Assembly (NCBI GenBank): GCA_963803495.1
Contig: CAWDMP010000002.1
Span: 3,348,001-3,412,000, forward strand
DNA: 64,000 nucleotides
Direction of reading: 5' to 3'
Origin: Persicitalea sp963803495
Lineage (GTDB): Bacteria > Bacteroidota > Bacteroidia > Cytophagales > Spirosomataceae
The notes under the pieces were generated by a model, which saw only the letters and a program-made list of their open reading frames with translations, was not told where the DNA came from and did no database searches. Shown piece by piece: positions 15,519 through 24,727 of the stretch; positions within the stretch are counted from its first letter, which is position 1, and each line of letters starts with the position of its first letter. The translations under genes and the position numbers were made by a program.

Positions 15519-16904
15519 CTACACTTGCGTCAGTTTCCACTTGCCTTTCTTGAAAACGAAAATACCCAGGATGGCCAGCAGCGTCTCGCCGACAGGCACG
15601 GCGGCAAACGCGCCGATGGGTCCCCAGCCCAACCACAAAGCTAAACAATAGGCGAGCGGAATCTGCACCAGCCAGTAGCAAATCAGGTTGAGGTAAATGG
15701 GCGTTTTGGTATCACCCGCACCGTTCATGGACTGCACTACCACCATACCGTAGGCATAAGCGCCGTAACCGAGGCATAGCACGCGCAAGGTCGTGACGCC
15801 CGTTTGTACTACGACGACTTCGGTACTGAACCAGCCCACGATGGGTTCGGCGGCTAGGAAAAATAGCGCGGCTACGCCCAGCAGAAAAAACATATTAAGC
15901 TTGGCCGATCGCCAGACGGAGGCCTCGGCGCGGTCGGGTTGGTTGGCGCCGAGGTTTTGGCCGACGAGTGTGGCGGCGGCGTTGGCCATGCCCCAGGAAG
16001 GCAGCAGCGTAAAAATGATGATCCTGATGGCGATCGTATAGCCCGCCACGACGTCGCTCCCAAATTCGGCCAGGATGCGCGTCAGGAAAATCCAACTCGC
16101 CGATGAGATGAGAAACTGGCCGGTACCGCCCGCCGCGATGTTCAAGATGTTGCGGATAACCTGCCAAGCGGGTGCAAAATCGGGCCAGCGGATGGCGACG
16201 GCTTTCTTGTTGGAATACAAAAAATATAACTGATAGCTCACGCCCACCGAGCGGCCGATGGTGGTGGCGACGGCCGCGCCCGTGACGCCCAGTTCCGGGA
16301 AAAAACTGAGGCCAAAAATAAACAGCGGGTCAAGTACCATATTCAGTCCGTTGGCAATCCAGAGCGACCGCATCGCCGCCGCCGCCGCGCCCCCTCCCCG
16401 CAAAGCGCCGCTTAACGCATAGAGCAGCACGATGACCGGACTACTCAAAAACGAAATTTGGGCGTAGCGTGTCCCGGTTGCCAGTACCTCGGGCCCCGCG
16501 CCCATGAGTTGCAGCACGTCCCCGGCGAAGTAAGTACCCAAGCCCGCCATGACCGATGAGATGCTGAGCGAAATTAGTATGATCTGGCCGATGGCTTGCC
16601 CGGCGTCTTTGGCACGACCTTCCCCCACGCGTCGGGCCACAATGGCGGTGGCGGCGGCGCTGAGTCCGATGGCAACCGAGTACACGATCGTGATGACCGA
16701 CTCGGTGAGCCCGACCGTCGCGACGGCGGCGGTACTGACTTGCGATACGAAGAAAACATCCACGACCGCGAACAGCGATTCCATGACCATTTCGAGGATC
16801 ATCGGGACAGACAACAGGAAAATGGCGCGGTCGATGCTGCCGCTGGTATAGCTTTGCTCGGAACCGTCGAGGGCCGCGCGGAGCAGGGTTAAGTATTTTT
16901 TCAA
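15519..16904 (-). CDS. MATE-family efflux transporter
   Basis: A 461-residue inner-membrane protein with about 12 hydrophobic helices in two similar halves. The first half has SVPMILEMVMESLFAVVDVF and VATVGLTESV, and the second half begins around GTGQFLISSASWIFL; both are typical MatE repeats. MATE pumps export drugs or cations in exchange for H+ or Na+. The substrate cannot be assigned. The gene converges on the methyltransferase; there is a 40-bp gap with no clear terminator. Confidence 0.9.
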   Translation of the reverse strand: MKKYLTLLRAALDGSEQSYTSGSIDRAIFLLSVPMILEMVMESLFAVVDVFFVSQVSTAAVATVGLTESVITIVYSVAIGLSAAATAIVARRVGEGRAKDAGQAIGQIILISLSISSVMAGLGTYFAGDVLQLMGAGPEVLATGTRYAQISFLSSPVIVLLYALSGALRGGGAAAAAMRSLWIANGLNMVLDPLFIFGLSFFPELGVTGAAVATTIGRSVGVSYQLYFLYSNKKAVAIRWPDFAPAWQVIRNILNIAAGGTGQFLISSASWIFLTRILAEFGSDVVAGYTIAIRIIIFTLLPSWGMANAAATLVGQNLGANQPDRAEASVWRSAKLNMFFLLGVAALFFLAAEPIVGWFSTEVVVVQTGVTTLRVLCLGYGAYAYGMVVVQSMNGAGDTKTPIYLNLICYWLVQIPLAYCLALWLGWGPIGAFAAVPVGETLLAILGIFVFKKGKWKLTQV

Positions 16905-17209
16905 AATGAAGAAGGATTGCCCGAAGAATGAATGGAGTCAGCACGCGGCTTTTTGTGCAAAAAGCGCTATTGGTACTAAGAGAAGGCCGAGCGGATGTCG
17001 GCGGGGTGGATCGGCTAAAAGGGATCAGCTAGACCCGGGCAAAGAACTTCATGGGCGTAAGGATTTTGGCAAAACTAACCATTCTACCCAAATAAAAGAA
17101 GAGGACGCCGTCAGATTCCTCTGGTAAAGAACTATTATAGCGGAACAACGGTTTTTTCTAGCTTGCACTTTCATCTGATGTTAAGCATAACCTAAATACC
17201 TACCAACCT
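16905..17209. other. Intergenic stretch between MATE pump and hflX
   Basis: About 305 bp without a convincing gene. It holds the promoters of the divergent MATE and hflX genes. I see no exact TAnnTTTG box, RNA gene or clear repeat. A short open frame at 16906-17127 has no recognisable product. Confidence 0.5.
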
Positions 17210-18475
17210 TTGATAGATAAAAGAGCCACCAATTCCACCGAGAAAAAACAAGAAACCGCCGTGCTGGTGGCCGTGAGTCCGCAGCGCCAGAGCCCCGAGA
17301 AAACCCAGGAATACCTCGACGAGCTGGCGTTTCTGGTCGAGACGCTGGGCGTGGAAACCACCCACTCGTTCACCCAAAACCTGCAGGTACCCGATACCCG
17401 TACTTACGTGGGGAGCGGTAAGTTGAAGGAAATTCAAACGTTCATCGCCGCCGAGCCAGTCGATATGGTGATTTTCGACGACGACCTCAGCCCCGCCCAG
17501 GTCCGCAACCTGGAAGCCGCCTTCGGCGATCAGGATATTAAAGTCCTGGACCGCAGTCTGTTGATTCTGGATATTTTTGCGATGCGCGCCCAAACCGCGC
17601 AATCCAAAACCCAGGTCGAGCTGGCGCAGTACCAGTACGTGTACCCGCGCCTGACCAACATGTGGACGCACTTGAGCAAGCAAAAAGGGGGCGTTGGGAT
17701 GCGCGGCCCGGGTGAAAAAGAGCTCGAAACCGACCGCCGGATTATCCAGGACCGGATTTCGCTGCTTAAAGAAAAACTTCGCAAAATCGACCGCCAAAGT
17801 ACCACCCGCCGTAAGGAGCGCGACCGCCTGGTGCGCGTGGCGCTCGTGGGCTACACCAACGTGGGCAAGTCGACGCTGATGCGCCGCCTGGCCAAGGCTG
17901 ATGTGTTTGCCGAAAACAAACTCTTCGCCACCGTCGATTCGACGGTCCGCAAGGTGTCGATTGGTAATATTCCGTACCTGCTTACCGATACGGTCGGGTT
18001 TATCCGCAAGTTGCCGACGAAGCTCATCGAGTCTTTCAAATCGACGCTCGACGAAGTGCGCGAGGCCGATATTCTGCTGCACATTGTGGATATTTCGCAT
18101 CCGTCGTTCGAGGAGCAGATGGACGTCGTGACGACCACGCTCAACGACATTGGCGCGGGCGACAAGCCGACGATCATCGTGTTCAACAAGATCGACCTCT
18201 ACGAAGCGCCCGCCGACGAGCCGGAAACCGAGGATTGGGAGGAAATCACGGAAAGTACCGCCACCAAACGGCTGTCGATGGCCGAGCTCACCGAGCAACT
18301 CCGCAACAGCTACCACGCCAAAAAAGCGGAGCACGTGGTGTTCATTTCGGCCCAGGAAAACGAGAATATTCCCGAGCTACGCAAGAATTTGTCGGTGCTG
18401 GTGAAAGACAAGCACTTTCTGATCTACCCCAATTGGGTCGACGTCGGCAACTACGACACCGATTACGAGGAATAA
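17210..18475 (+). CDS. hflX: GTPase HflX
   Basis: A 421-residue ribosome-associated GTPase that splits stalled 70S ribosomes in known systems. The N-terminal HflX domain has TRTYVGSGKLKEIQ, VDMVIFDDDLSPAQ and VLDRSLLILDIFA. A glycine-rich linker GGVGMRGPGEKELETDRR precedes the G domain. The P-loop GYTNVGKST is at residues 214-222, then LTDTVGFI (G3) and VFNKIDL (G4). The start is TTG 17210; upstream in-frame codons give no ATG. The C-terminus is longer than minimal HflX and acidic. It is followed by a tRNA. Confidence 0.95.
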   Translation: MIDKRATNSTEKKQETAVLVAVSPQRQSPEKTQEYLDELAFLVETLGVETTHSFTQNLQVPDTRTYVGSGKLKEIQTFIAAEPVDMVIFDDDLSPAQVRNLEAAFGDQDIKVLDRSLLILDIFAMRAQTAQSKTQVELAQYQYVYPRLTNMWTHLSKQKGGVGMRGPGEKELETDRRIIQDRISLLKEKLRKIDRQSTTRRKERDRLVRVALVGYTNVGKSTLMRRLAKADVFAENKLFATVDSTVRKVSIGNIPYLLTDTVGFIRKLPTKLIESFKSTLDEVREADILLHIVDISHPSFEEQMDVVTTTLNDIGAGDKPTIIVFNKIDLYEAPADEPETEDWEEITESTATKRLSMAELTEQLRNSYHAKKAEHVVFISAQENENIPELRKNLSVLVKDKHFLIYPNWVDVGNYDTDYEE

Positions 18476-18537
18476 AAGATTCGTTTGGTAGGTCGCCGGG
18501 AATCCCCGAAATTTGCGGGCTGAAACGCCGACGCTAC

Positions 18538-18609
18538 GACCCCGTAGTTCAACGGATAGAATAGAAGTTTCCTAAACTTTAGATGTGGGTTCGATTCCCG
18601 CCGGGGTCA
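18538..18609 (+). tRNA. tRNA-Arg (anticodon CCU)
   Basis: A 72-nt cloverleaf. The acceptor stem is GACCCCG (18538-18544) with CGGGGTC (18602-18608) and discriminator A. The D stem is GTTC/GAAT, and the anticodon stem is GAAGT/ACTTT. The anticodon loop is TTCCTAA with CCT at 18571-18573. The T arm is GTGGG-TTCGATT-CCCGC. CCA is not encoded. It decodes AGG. Confidence 0.95.
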
Positions 18610-18619
18610 CGTTTACGCC

Positions 18620-18652
18620 AACGCTGACAGCGTTTTGAACGCTGTCAGCGTT
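18620..18652. terminator. Palindrome after tRNA-Arg, possible terminator
   Basis: Two 15-bp arms, AACGCTGACAGCGTT (18620-18634) and AACGCTGTCAGCGTT (18638-18652), are perfect inverted repeats around TTG. Each arm is also a palindrome around its central base. It starts 11 bp after the tRNA and faces the converging amidohydrolase. There is no long T run, so it could be a terminator or an insertion-prone repeat. Confidence 0.6.
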
Positions 18653-18675
18653 ATCCGTTACCGCTGTCGAACGGA

Positions 18676-19974
18676 CTACTTCATTTCCTTCCCGCCAATA
18701 AACACTCCGTCGATCTGCCGCGCATGCTTGATGTCGACCAGCGGGTCCGCATACAGAATCAGAAAATCGGCCCGGTGACCTGGCGACAAGGTACCCAGGT
18801 CTTTGAGGCCAAGGTAGTCGGCGGCGTTTTTGGACGCCGACACGATGATCTGCATGGGCGTCAGGCCCGCTTCCGCCATCATCTCCATTTCCAGATGCTC
18901 AAAGTACCCCATGAAGCGCGTCGGGATACCGCTGTCAGTGCCGAAGACGATCGGGACGCCCTGGTCGGATAGCTTTTTCAGGTTGGCCATCGCCGTGGGG
19001 AGTTGCCGTTTGTAGATGCTGGCGTTGCGACTTTCACGAATTTTGGCCTGCCGGGCCGGATCGAGCAGCGGCTCGATCGTGGCGCGGTCATACTCTTTGG
19101 TAAAAAAAGGATCGGTAAAAAAGGCCGCCGTATCGCCGTACACGTAAGCCAAAAGCTCGCGCGTCAGGGTAGGGCAGTAACCTACTTTTTTCTCTTTGAT
19201 CAGTTTGATAAATTCCGCGTCGACGGGCAGATCGCGCACGCTGTGGGCCAGTAGGTCGCTCCCGGCGGCAAGCAGCTTTTTGGCGTCGTCGAGGTAGTAT
19301 AGGTGCGTAGCGATTTTGTAGCCCAACGCATGCGACCGCTTGATAACCGCGCGGTACACTTCCTCGCTCATTTTGGGCGTAGTACCCAGGTTATCGTCCA
19401 CCCTGATTTTCATAAAATCGACGCCCAGGCGGTCATTTTGATTGACGACGGCTATCGCCTCGGCGGGCGTTTGGCCCGTGATCACTTCACCTGCAATGAA
19501 AAGCCGCGCCCGTTCGGCCGCCATCGTATCGCGCACCGCCCGAAGCGGTACCGCCTCCTCCTGGTCGCCGCCCAAACTCACCACCGTCGTGACGCCGTAG
19601 CGGGCGTAGAGCGCCAGATTGTCGATGATGTTTTGGGCGGAATAATGCCCGCCTTCGATGCCCTTGGTGTCACCGACGTGGCCGTGGGCGTTGATGATGC
19701 CGGGCATGATGGTCTTGCCGCTTACCTCCCGGATGGTCGCATTTTTGGGGACAGGTACTTGTGCCCGCGTTCCAACTGCCGTGATTCGGCCGTTTTGGAT
19801 GAGCAGCACGCCGTCTTTAATGGGCGTGCCGCCGTTGCCGTCGATGATTGTCGCACCTACGAAGGCGGTTGGGGTTTGGGCGAAGGAAGTTGAATTCTTC
19901 GAAGCCAGTATACCTATGAAAAGCAGTGCCAGAATTTTTGGCAGGTATTTTATGTGTACTGTTCTACTTTTCAT
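18676..19974 (-). CDS. Exported amidohydrolase (imidazolonepropionase-like)
   Basis: A metal-dependent hydrolase of about 432 residues with a signal peptide (KYLPKILALLFIGILA then SFAQ). The cyclic amidase-like beta sandwich has GATIIDGNGGTPI and VSGKTIMPGIINAHGHVGD, where the HGH-type metal site is found. Later ligands are in YKIATHLYYLDD, LLAHSVRDLP and VFGTDSGIPTRF. The C-terminal LSPGHRADFLILYADPL is typical of this family. The substrate is unknown. The start at 19974 leaves an 11-bp overlap with the preceding nuclease gene; starts at 19983 and 19998 are also possible. Confidence 0.88.
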   Translation of the reverse strand: MKSRTVHIKYLPKILALLFIGILASKNSTSFAQTPTAFVGATIIDGNGGTPIKDGVLLIQNGRITAVGTRAQVPVPKNATIREVSGKTIMPGIINAHGHVGDTKGIEGGHYSAQNIIDNLALYARYGVTTVVSLGGDQEEAVPLRAVRDTMAAERARLFIAGEVITGQTPAEAIAVVNQNDRLGVDFMKIRVDDNLGTTPKMSEEVYRAVIKRSHALGYKIATHLYYLDDAKKLLAAGSDLLAHSVRDLPVDAEFIKLIKEKKVGYCPTLTRELLAYVYGDTAAFFTDPFFTKEYDRATIEPLLDPARQAKIRESRNASIYKRQLPTAMANLKKLSDQGVPIVFGTDSGIPTRFMGYFEHLEMEMMAEAGLTPMQIIVSASKNAADYLGLKDLGTLSPGHRADFLILYADPLVDIKHARQIDGVFIGGKEMK

Positions 19975-20947
19975 GGGCTTCATTTTCAAAGAGTTCATGT
20001 AATTTCTGTTGCAAAAGTTTCTTGTCAGGTAGTTGGGTTTTATATTCTGAAACCATGGTTGGGGAAAGGCTTCTGCTTAACGCGTATTCCACGACTTCGT
20101 TATCCTTGTCTTTGCATAACAAAACTCCGATGCTTGGATTCTCATTCGCTTTCTTCACATCACGATCCAGTGCCTCTAAATAAAAATTTAGCTGGCCCAG
20201 GTGGTCTGGTTTGAACTTGTCTGCTTTTAGTTCAAAAGCCACCAAGCACTGTAAACCACGATGGTAGAACAGAAGGTCAATGAAAAAATCGCTATTTCCA
20301 ACTTGAAGTTTGTACTCTTCACTTACGAACAGGAAGTCTCTCCCAAGTTCAAGAATGAAGCGCTTCATTTGGCTTACAAGCCCGCGTTGTAGGTCGCTTT
20401 CACTGTGTGGCTCCGGAATTGCCAAAAATTCAAACACATAACTATCTTTAAAATAGTTTGTTAGTCCTTGATGGCTTTCTCTCAATGCTGTCGAGAGTTT
20501 TGTGCTGCCAATCAATGTTCGTTCATAAAGACTTGTAGAAATTTGTCTGTCGAGCTCTCGGACGCTGTAATTCTCCTGCTTGGATAGTTTCAAGTAAAAT
20601 TCTTTTTCTTCAACGCCTTTGCACCTTGAAAAAATTGCCAGGTTGTGAGACCAACTGATTTCTCTCAACAGTGTCGAGAGTTTCTGATAATCTTTGTAAG
20701 TCTCATAAAACTGCTTCATTCTCCAAATATTTTTGTCGGAGAAGCCCTTTATTTGAGGTTCACTTTTTTGAATATAGTTTGCTAGTTCAGATACGACCGA
20801 GTCACCCCACTCCGCATCTTCGATTTTTTTGCTGATATACTCTCCTATATTCCAGTAAAGATTGACTAGTTCAGAGTTTACTACCCTAATTGCGTTTGTC
20901 TGGGCCTGCTTGATAAGCCGAATGATGTCCGTGAATCGAGTCTGCAT
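19964..20947 (-). CDS. PDDEXK nuclease-domain protein, DUF1016 (YhcG family)
   Basis: About 327 residues. The N-terminal DUF1016-N helical domain has RVVNSELVNLYWNIGEYIS and FSDKNIWRMKQFYETY. The C-terminal nuclease part has FFIDLLFYHRGLQCLVAFEL, followed by KADKFKPDHLGQLNFYL, which supplies the D-(x)n-ExK active site. Such proteins are often found near restriction systems. The start at ATG 20947 (MQTRFTDI) fits the family better than 20995. The gene is AT-rich and lies next to gene remnants, so it is probably transferred DNA. Confidence 0.88.
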   Translation of the reverse strand: MQTRFTDIIRLIKQAQTNAIRVVNSELVNLYWNIGEYISKKIEDAEWGDSVVSELANYIQKSEPQIKGFSDKNIWRMKQFYETYKDYQKLSTLLREISWSHNLAIFSRCKGVEEKEFYLKLSKQENYSVRELDRQISTSLYERTLIGSTKLSTALRESHQGLTNYFKDSYVFEFLAIPEPHSESDLQRGLVSQMKRFILELGRDFLFVSEEYKLQVGNSDFFIDLLFYHRGLQCLVAFELKADKFKPDHLGQLNFYLEALDRDVKKANENPSIGVLLCKDKDNEVVEYALSRSLSPTMVSEYKTQLPDKKLLQQKLHELFENEAHEK

Positions 20948-21088
20948 TTTTCTTTCTATTTTCTGAAAAAGTGGTGTTTTAAAAACAAAGAACATCTCTT
21001 TTGATAAGATACTAAGTTCATTAGCTAATAAGTATAACCTTTTTACTTTTTCAATTCCTGTTCCAAATGAGTTTGTAGTGCGGCTACT

Positions 21089-21328
21089 TTACCCTTTACT
21101 TCGGCGTAGGATTTCAGCATAAAATCTCGATTGCGCCTTATCGTTCTCAGGTTGGTCAAAAATATTTTTTCTTTCTTTTTCCGTCAACACCGCCGGAGTA
21201 TTCAGTCCGGTTAAATTTCCCTTCTCGTTAAGCACAAAATTAGGCGCAATCGATTGTAACATCTGGTAGTAGTTCGCAAAAAACTGTGATTCGCGTAGTT
21301 TTCTTCCAGTTTCCGCAAAGCATTGCAA
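21089..21328 (-). pseudogene. Degraded ORF remnant upstream of the DUF1016 gene
   Basis: An open frame of 79 codons (with LTEKERKNIFDQPENDKAQS) is flanked by protein-like sequence in other frames. Upstream another frame reads LYENDCNALRKLEENYA (about 21300-21345). At the 3' end a shifted frame would read SYAEVKGKVAALQTHLEQEL. This looks like one longer protein broken by indels. I do not recognise the family. Sequence up to about 21540 is similarly AT-rich and has no intact gene. Confidence 0.45.
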
Positions 21329-21675
21329 TCATTCTCATACAAAGACAATAGTTCTGCCGGAGTGAGTCGTTACTAGTAATCTCAAGCCCTTCGATTTCAG
21401 TGTTTCGTACCCCGATGTGTTTTGAATGGAGATGAAATTTCTAAATAAAGCAACGTAGAACAATTTTAGCTGAATAGTCTGTCAGGTTTTTCAAAACAGC
21501 ATCACTAAAATAGACCGTGGCAGAAGACCAAACCGTGTCCTAATTCATTTAGTTCAAGATCCTTACTATCCTGCGCCAATCCATTCCTGATTTGGTCAGT
21601 ATTTTAATCTCTGTATTTTTATCTTTTCTGTCTTCATTCCAGTTGTCAAGCGCGAAGGCGGCAAATTTCACGCTC

Positions 21676-21890
21676 GTCCCGATTTGCAATCGGGACGCTA
21701 TCGCTTCGCGTCTGAGACGCGAGCCGAGTGTACGCACTGCCTATTCACTGGATCGCGTTGCAAACGCTAGGTGATGCAACGCCCGATTGCAAATCGGGGT
21801 TAGCGGGTATAAGTACCGCGTATGCACTGGATCGCGTTGCAAACGCGAGGTGATTCAACGCCCGATCACAGATCGGGGTTAGCGGGTATC
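21676..21890. repeat. Hairpin-rich repeat block with a 79-bp tandem unit
   Basis: The block begins with the hairpin GTCCCGATT-TGC-AATCGGGAC (21676-21696). A unit starting CACTGGATCGCGTTGCAAACG occurs at 21746 and again at 21825, a 79-bp period. Each unit has a CGCGTT-GCA-AACGC hairpin and then a second one. That second hairpin is CCCGATT-GCA-AATCGGG in the first unit and CCCGATC-ACA-GATCGGG in the second, a base-pair-preserving change. GGGTTAGCGGGTAT closes both units. It is non-coding and GC-rich within an AT-rich region. Confidence 0.7.
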
Positions 21891-21937
21891 TTAGGTTGTT
21901 TATAGAAATCATTCATTTTTGTTATGTCGTTTTTCTT

Positions 21938-22561
21938 TCACTTTTTCTTTCCGTAAAAATATGATATGCCATTTGCCTTGTCGTCATAAGTTACAATGTT
22001 TTTATCTTTATGAAAATCAAAGTAACTTAATATCCCAAAGTCACCAGATGAAAATGCAGTATGAGTAAGTAATACTCCAAAAATTGTAAAAGTCCATGTT
22101 TGACTTGTGAAAAATAGTAGCAATATGAGTATTGTAGTAATCACTACAAATGGTGCAAGTGCCACTACTCTAAATTCTTTTTTATTTGCTACAAACTTGT
22201 CTGCAAGTGCCATAAAATAAAATTTTTTAAAGTTAGCGTCATAAGATGTGTTTAAAGCTCCTTGTAATTTATAGGCTAATACGTGGATATACTCGTGTAA
22301 CGGTATTAGTCCAAATGCAATTGCAAGTCCATATGAAAAATGAGTAAATCCGTCACCCAAATTGAAATTGTCTGTTCCGTAACATTTCCAAAACCAAAAA
22401 ACTATTATTCCTGCTATTACGACATTGCTGATAGTGTAAAATAATGAAATTGGTGTTCTTTTTTTTAAATATGTTCTTACAAATGGAATGAGTTCCTTAT
22501 GTCCTAAGCTGTCGAGTAGAACATAACCATTTTCTGTTAATTCTTCTGGTCTGATTTTCAT
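21938..22561 (-). CDS. DUF3267 family integral membrane putative metallopeptidase
   Basis: A 207-residue membrane protein. It has hydrophobic segments at about residues 40-60, 75-92, 135-155 and 158-175. The zincin-like motif HEYIH sits in LIPLHEYIHVLAYKLQGA. A second conserved feature is FSSGDFGILSYF before the last helix. Proteins of this kind are poorly studied; proteolysis is inferred from the HExxH motif only. It is AT-rich relative to the chromosome and stands alone, so recent acquisition is possible. Confidence 0.8.
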   Translation of the reverse strand: MKIRPEELTENGYVLLDSLGHKELIPFVRTYLKKRTPISLFYTISNVVIAGIIVFWFWKCYGTDNFNLGDGFTHFSYGLAIAFGLIPLHEYIHVLAYKLQGALNTSYDANFKKFYFMALADKFVANKKEFRVVALAPFVVITTILILLLFFTSQTWTFTIFGVLLTHTAFSSGDFGILSYFDFHKDKNIVTYDDKANGISYFYGKKK

Positions 22562-22686
22562 ATTACTGTATCTTTTTAAAATGCCGCATAACTCGTAAAT
22601 ATACGAACCTTTCGTAATTTGTTAAAATATTAACTAGCTGATTTTCTATACATTACCAAAGTTCGCTATCCCAATTGTTACTTTTC

Positions 22687-22723
22687 AACAATACAAAATG
22701 CGCACTTCGCATTTTGTATTGTT
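22687..22723. terminator. Perfect 16-bp hairpin downstream of the M14 gene
   Basis: AACAATACAAAATGCG (22687-22702) and CGCATTTTGTATTGTT (22708-22723) pair perfectly around CACTT. It lies 80 bp beyond the M14 stop on the minus strand and has AT-rich stem ends. It probably ends transcription, though the T run is weak. Confidence 0.6.
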
Positions 22724-22802
22724 TGGGGTTTCTGGGGCTTTTTCCTGATGGCTCAGCAGGAAATTCAGAAAATAGTATGCGCTATCATACAAATCCATGC
22801 AC

Positions 22803-24541
22803 CTACTCCCCCACCACCCGACAAACCGGATACCGCCGATACGCCTTCTCATGAAAAGCAGATTGCTCGTAAATATAATCAAGCTGCGCCCCGGCGTTCT
22901 TGGCAAATTCCGCATCGGCGGCCACTTTTTCTTGTAGGGCTTTCTTCAAATCCGGTGATTCATCCAGCAGTTTGGCGGCCAGGTCTTCGAATACGTAGGC
23001 CGAGTAGCCTTCTTTTTCCTGTAAAATGGTGTCGAAGAAATTCCATTTGAAAAAGGAATCCACTGCTTTGGGTTCCAGCGTTTCGACGATGTAGCGGTTG
23101 GTGGCCTGGTCCACGGGAATGTACCAATCGCCTTGGCGGAAAGTGATGCTTTCGGTTTTCTTGTCTAACGCTACGCTCGAATGGCCGTAGTGACCTTCGT
23201 ACGGACGGGCGTTGGTTTTTACATCGGTGATGTGGTACACCTCCACCTGCATGAGCGTGTCGCGGGACAGCGGCCGCATTTGTACGCCGTTTAGTTTGAG
23301 TAGGTCGATGATGCTATGCCAGCCCCGCGGAATCACGTAGGCCAGCGGACGGGTTACTTCGTCGACGGGTACGTACTGATTGTAAAAAGGAATGGTGCGC
23401 GTGAAGGGTCGGTCGCGATTGTAGTACAGCCGCGGCTGCCCGCTCACGGCGCTGACGGGGTACTCGGCTTCGTAGCCTTTAAACTCGATTTCGGTGGGCT
23501 TGTCCCGGTCGACCTGCCAGGTGAGGGGAAAGGTCGCCTGCGTCTTGACGGCTTCTTTGGTGTCGCGGCGCATTTTCAAGATCGGCTGGCGGTAGCGGGC
23601 TAGTACCTGGGTGGTACCTTCGAGGTAGGCGTAGGTGGCTTTGACGCGCTGGTCGAAGGGCTTGAGCATGTGCGTTTCGGTCATCACGCCGATGGTGTGG
23701 AAAAGAGCGGCGTAGCCCGTGGAGTAGCGTGGCCAATCGGGAAACTGCACGAAACCCTTGTCGGGCGTCTGGCCCCAGGCGTTGACGTAGGGCATGGACT
23801 CGTAGCCCGCCGCCTTCATGTGGTCGTAGATGAACGGCAGGAAAGTCGCGCGCTGGAATTGCACCCAAAGGGCCGCCCAGCTTGTTTTCCTGCGTGTAAT
23901 CGAGCGTCATCACGTACTGGTAGTCGGCCCCGTTGCTGACGTGCGTATCTACGAAAAGATCAGGGTCCAACTCATGAAAAATGGCGGCGAAGCTACGGGC
24001 GTTGCGGGTGTCGGATTTAATAAAATCGCGGTTCAGGTCGTAGTTGCGGGCATTGCCGCGAAAGCCGTACTCTTCGGGCCCATCCTGATTGACGCGCGTC
24101 GTGCTATTGCGGTTCAGCGCGCCACCGATGTTGTAAAACGGGATGATAGCCAGCACCACGCTGTCGAGTTGGGGAAAGCGCTCGGGGTGCAGGGCCACGT
24201 CGCGCAACAGCAGCATCGAGGCATCGACGCCGTCGGGCTCGCCGGGATGGATGGCATTGTTGATGAGCAGGACCGCTTTGCCCTGCGCTTTCAGCTGGGC
24301 GATGTTGAATTGGCGGTTGCGGGAGTAGAGTACCAGATGCAAGGGCTTGCCGCTGTCCGTCGGGCCTTGGGTTTGCATTTGAATCTGGGGAAAATCCCTG
24401 GCCAGTCGCTCGTAGTAGGCGATTCCCTCGTCGTAGGTTGGGGTTTGGGTACCCTGGCTCTTTTCGAAACGCGTTTCGTATTGAGCGTAGGTACAGGTAC
24501 TACGTGAGCAGCAGGAGAAGAACTGGTGATAATTTCATCAT
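22803..24541 (-). pseudogene. M14-family zinc carboxypeptidase with two +1 frameshifts
   Basis: The span is 579 codons plus two bases. It begins MMKLSPVLLLLLT at ATG 24541, then shifts near 24500 to STCTYAQYETRFEKS, which completes a signal peptide. The catalytic part has INNAIHPGEPDGVDAS (the HxxE zinc ligands), ARNYDLNRDFIK and DLFVDTHVSNGADY (third ligand). A second shift near 23865, at GGPLG, leads to VQFQRATFLPFIYDHM and the rest of the protein, with VMTETHMLK probably carrying the catalytic Glu. Both repairs need one base removed. Everything else is well preserved, so sequencing insertions are plausible. Periplasmic or secreted peptidase. Confidence 0.82.
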
Positions 24542-24678
24542 GCGAATAGAAAAGGTAAGCAGCGCGAACTGACTTTGTACAAAGGTATTAGATTCTGAAC
24601 CTTCGGCCGTCGGGTGGTTTGAATGAAGTTTATCGTAATGTTTATTTAGAATGATTAAAAATTATTCAAATTGTCTGT

Positions 24679-24686
24679 TACCTTTG
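24679..24686 (+). promoter_or_regulatory. -7 box (TACCTTTG) of the iron-type operon
   Basis: An exact TAnnTTTG match 41 bp before the DUF4856 start. The upstream stretch 24625-24675 is very AT-rich and contains ATTTAGAAT and ATTATTCAAAT facing each other, which could be a Fur-like site. That reading is tentative. Confidence 0.5.
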
Positions 24687-24727
24687 CAGCCGTCAAATCA
24701 GTCTCAACGCCTCCAATTTTCAAACCG

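Noticed and set aside
17192..18334. Long open frame (380 codons) on the minus strand opposite hflX
   Set aside because: It is the mirror of the strong GC codon bias of hflX; the plus-strand protein is a clear family match and the antisense product resembles nothing.
21549..21737. Small minus-strand frame of 62 codons across a hairpin repeat
   Set aside because: Its Arg-rich N-terminus is just the translated hairpin; no family and no coding pattern.
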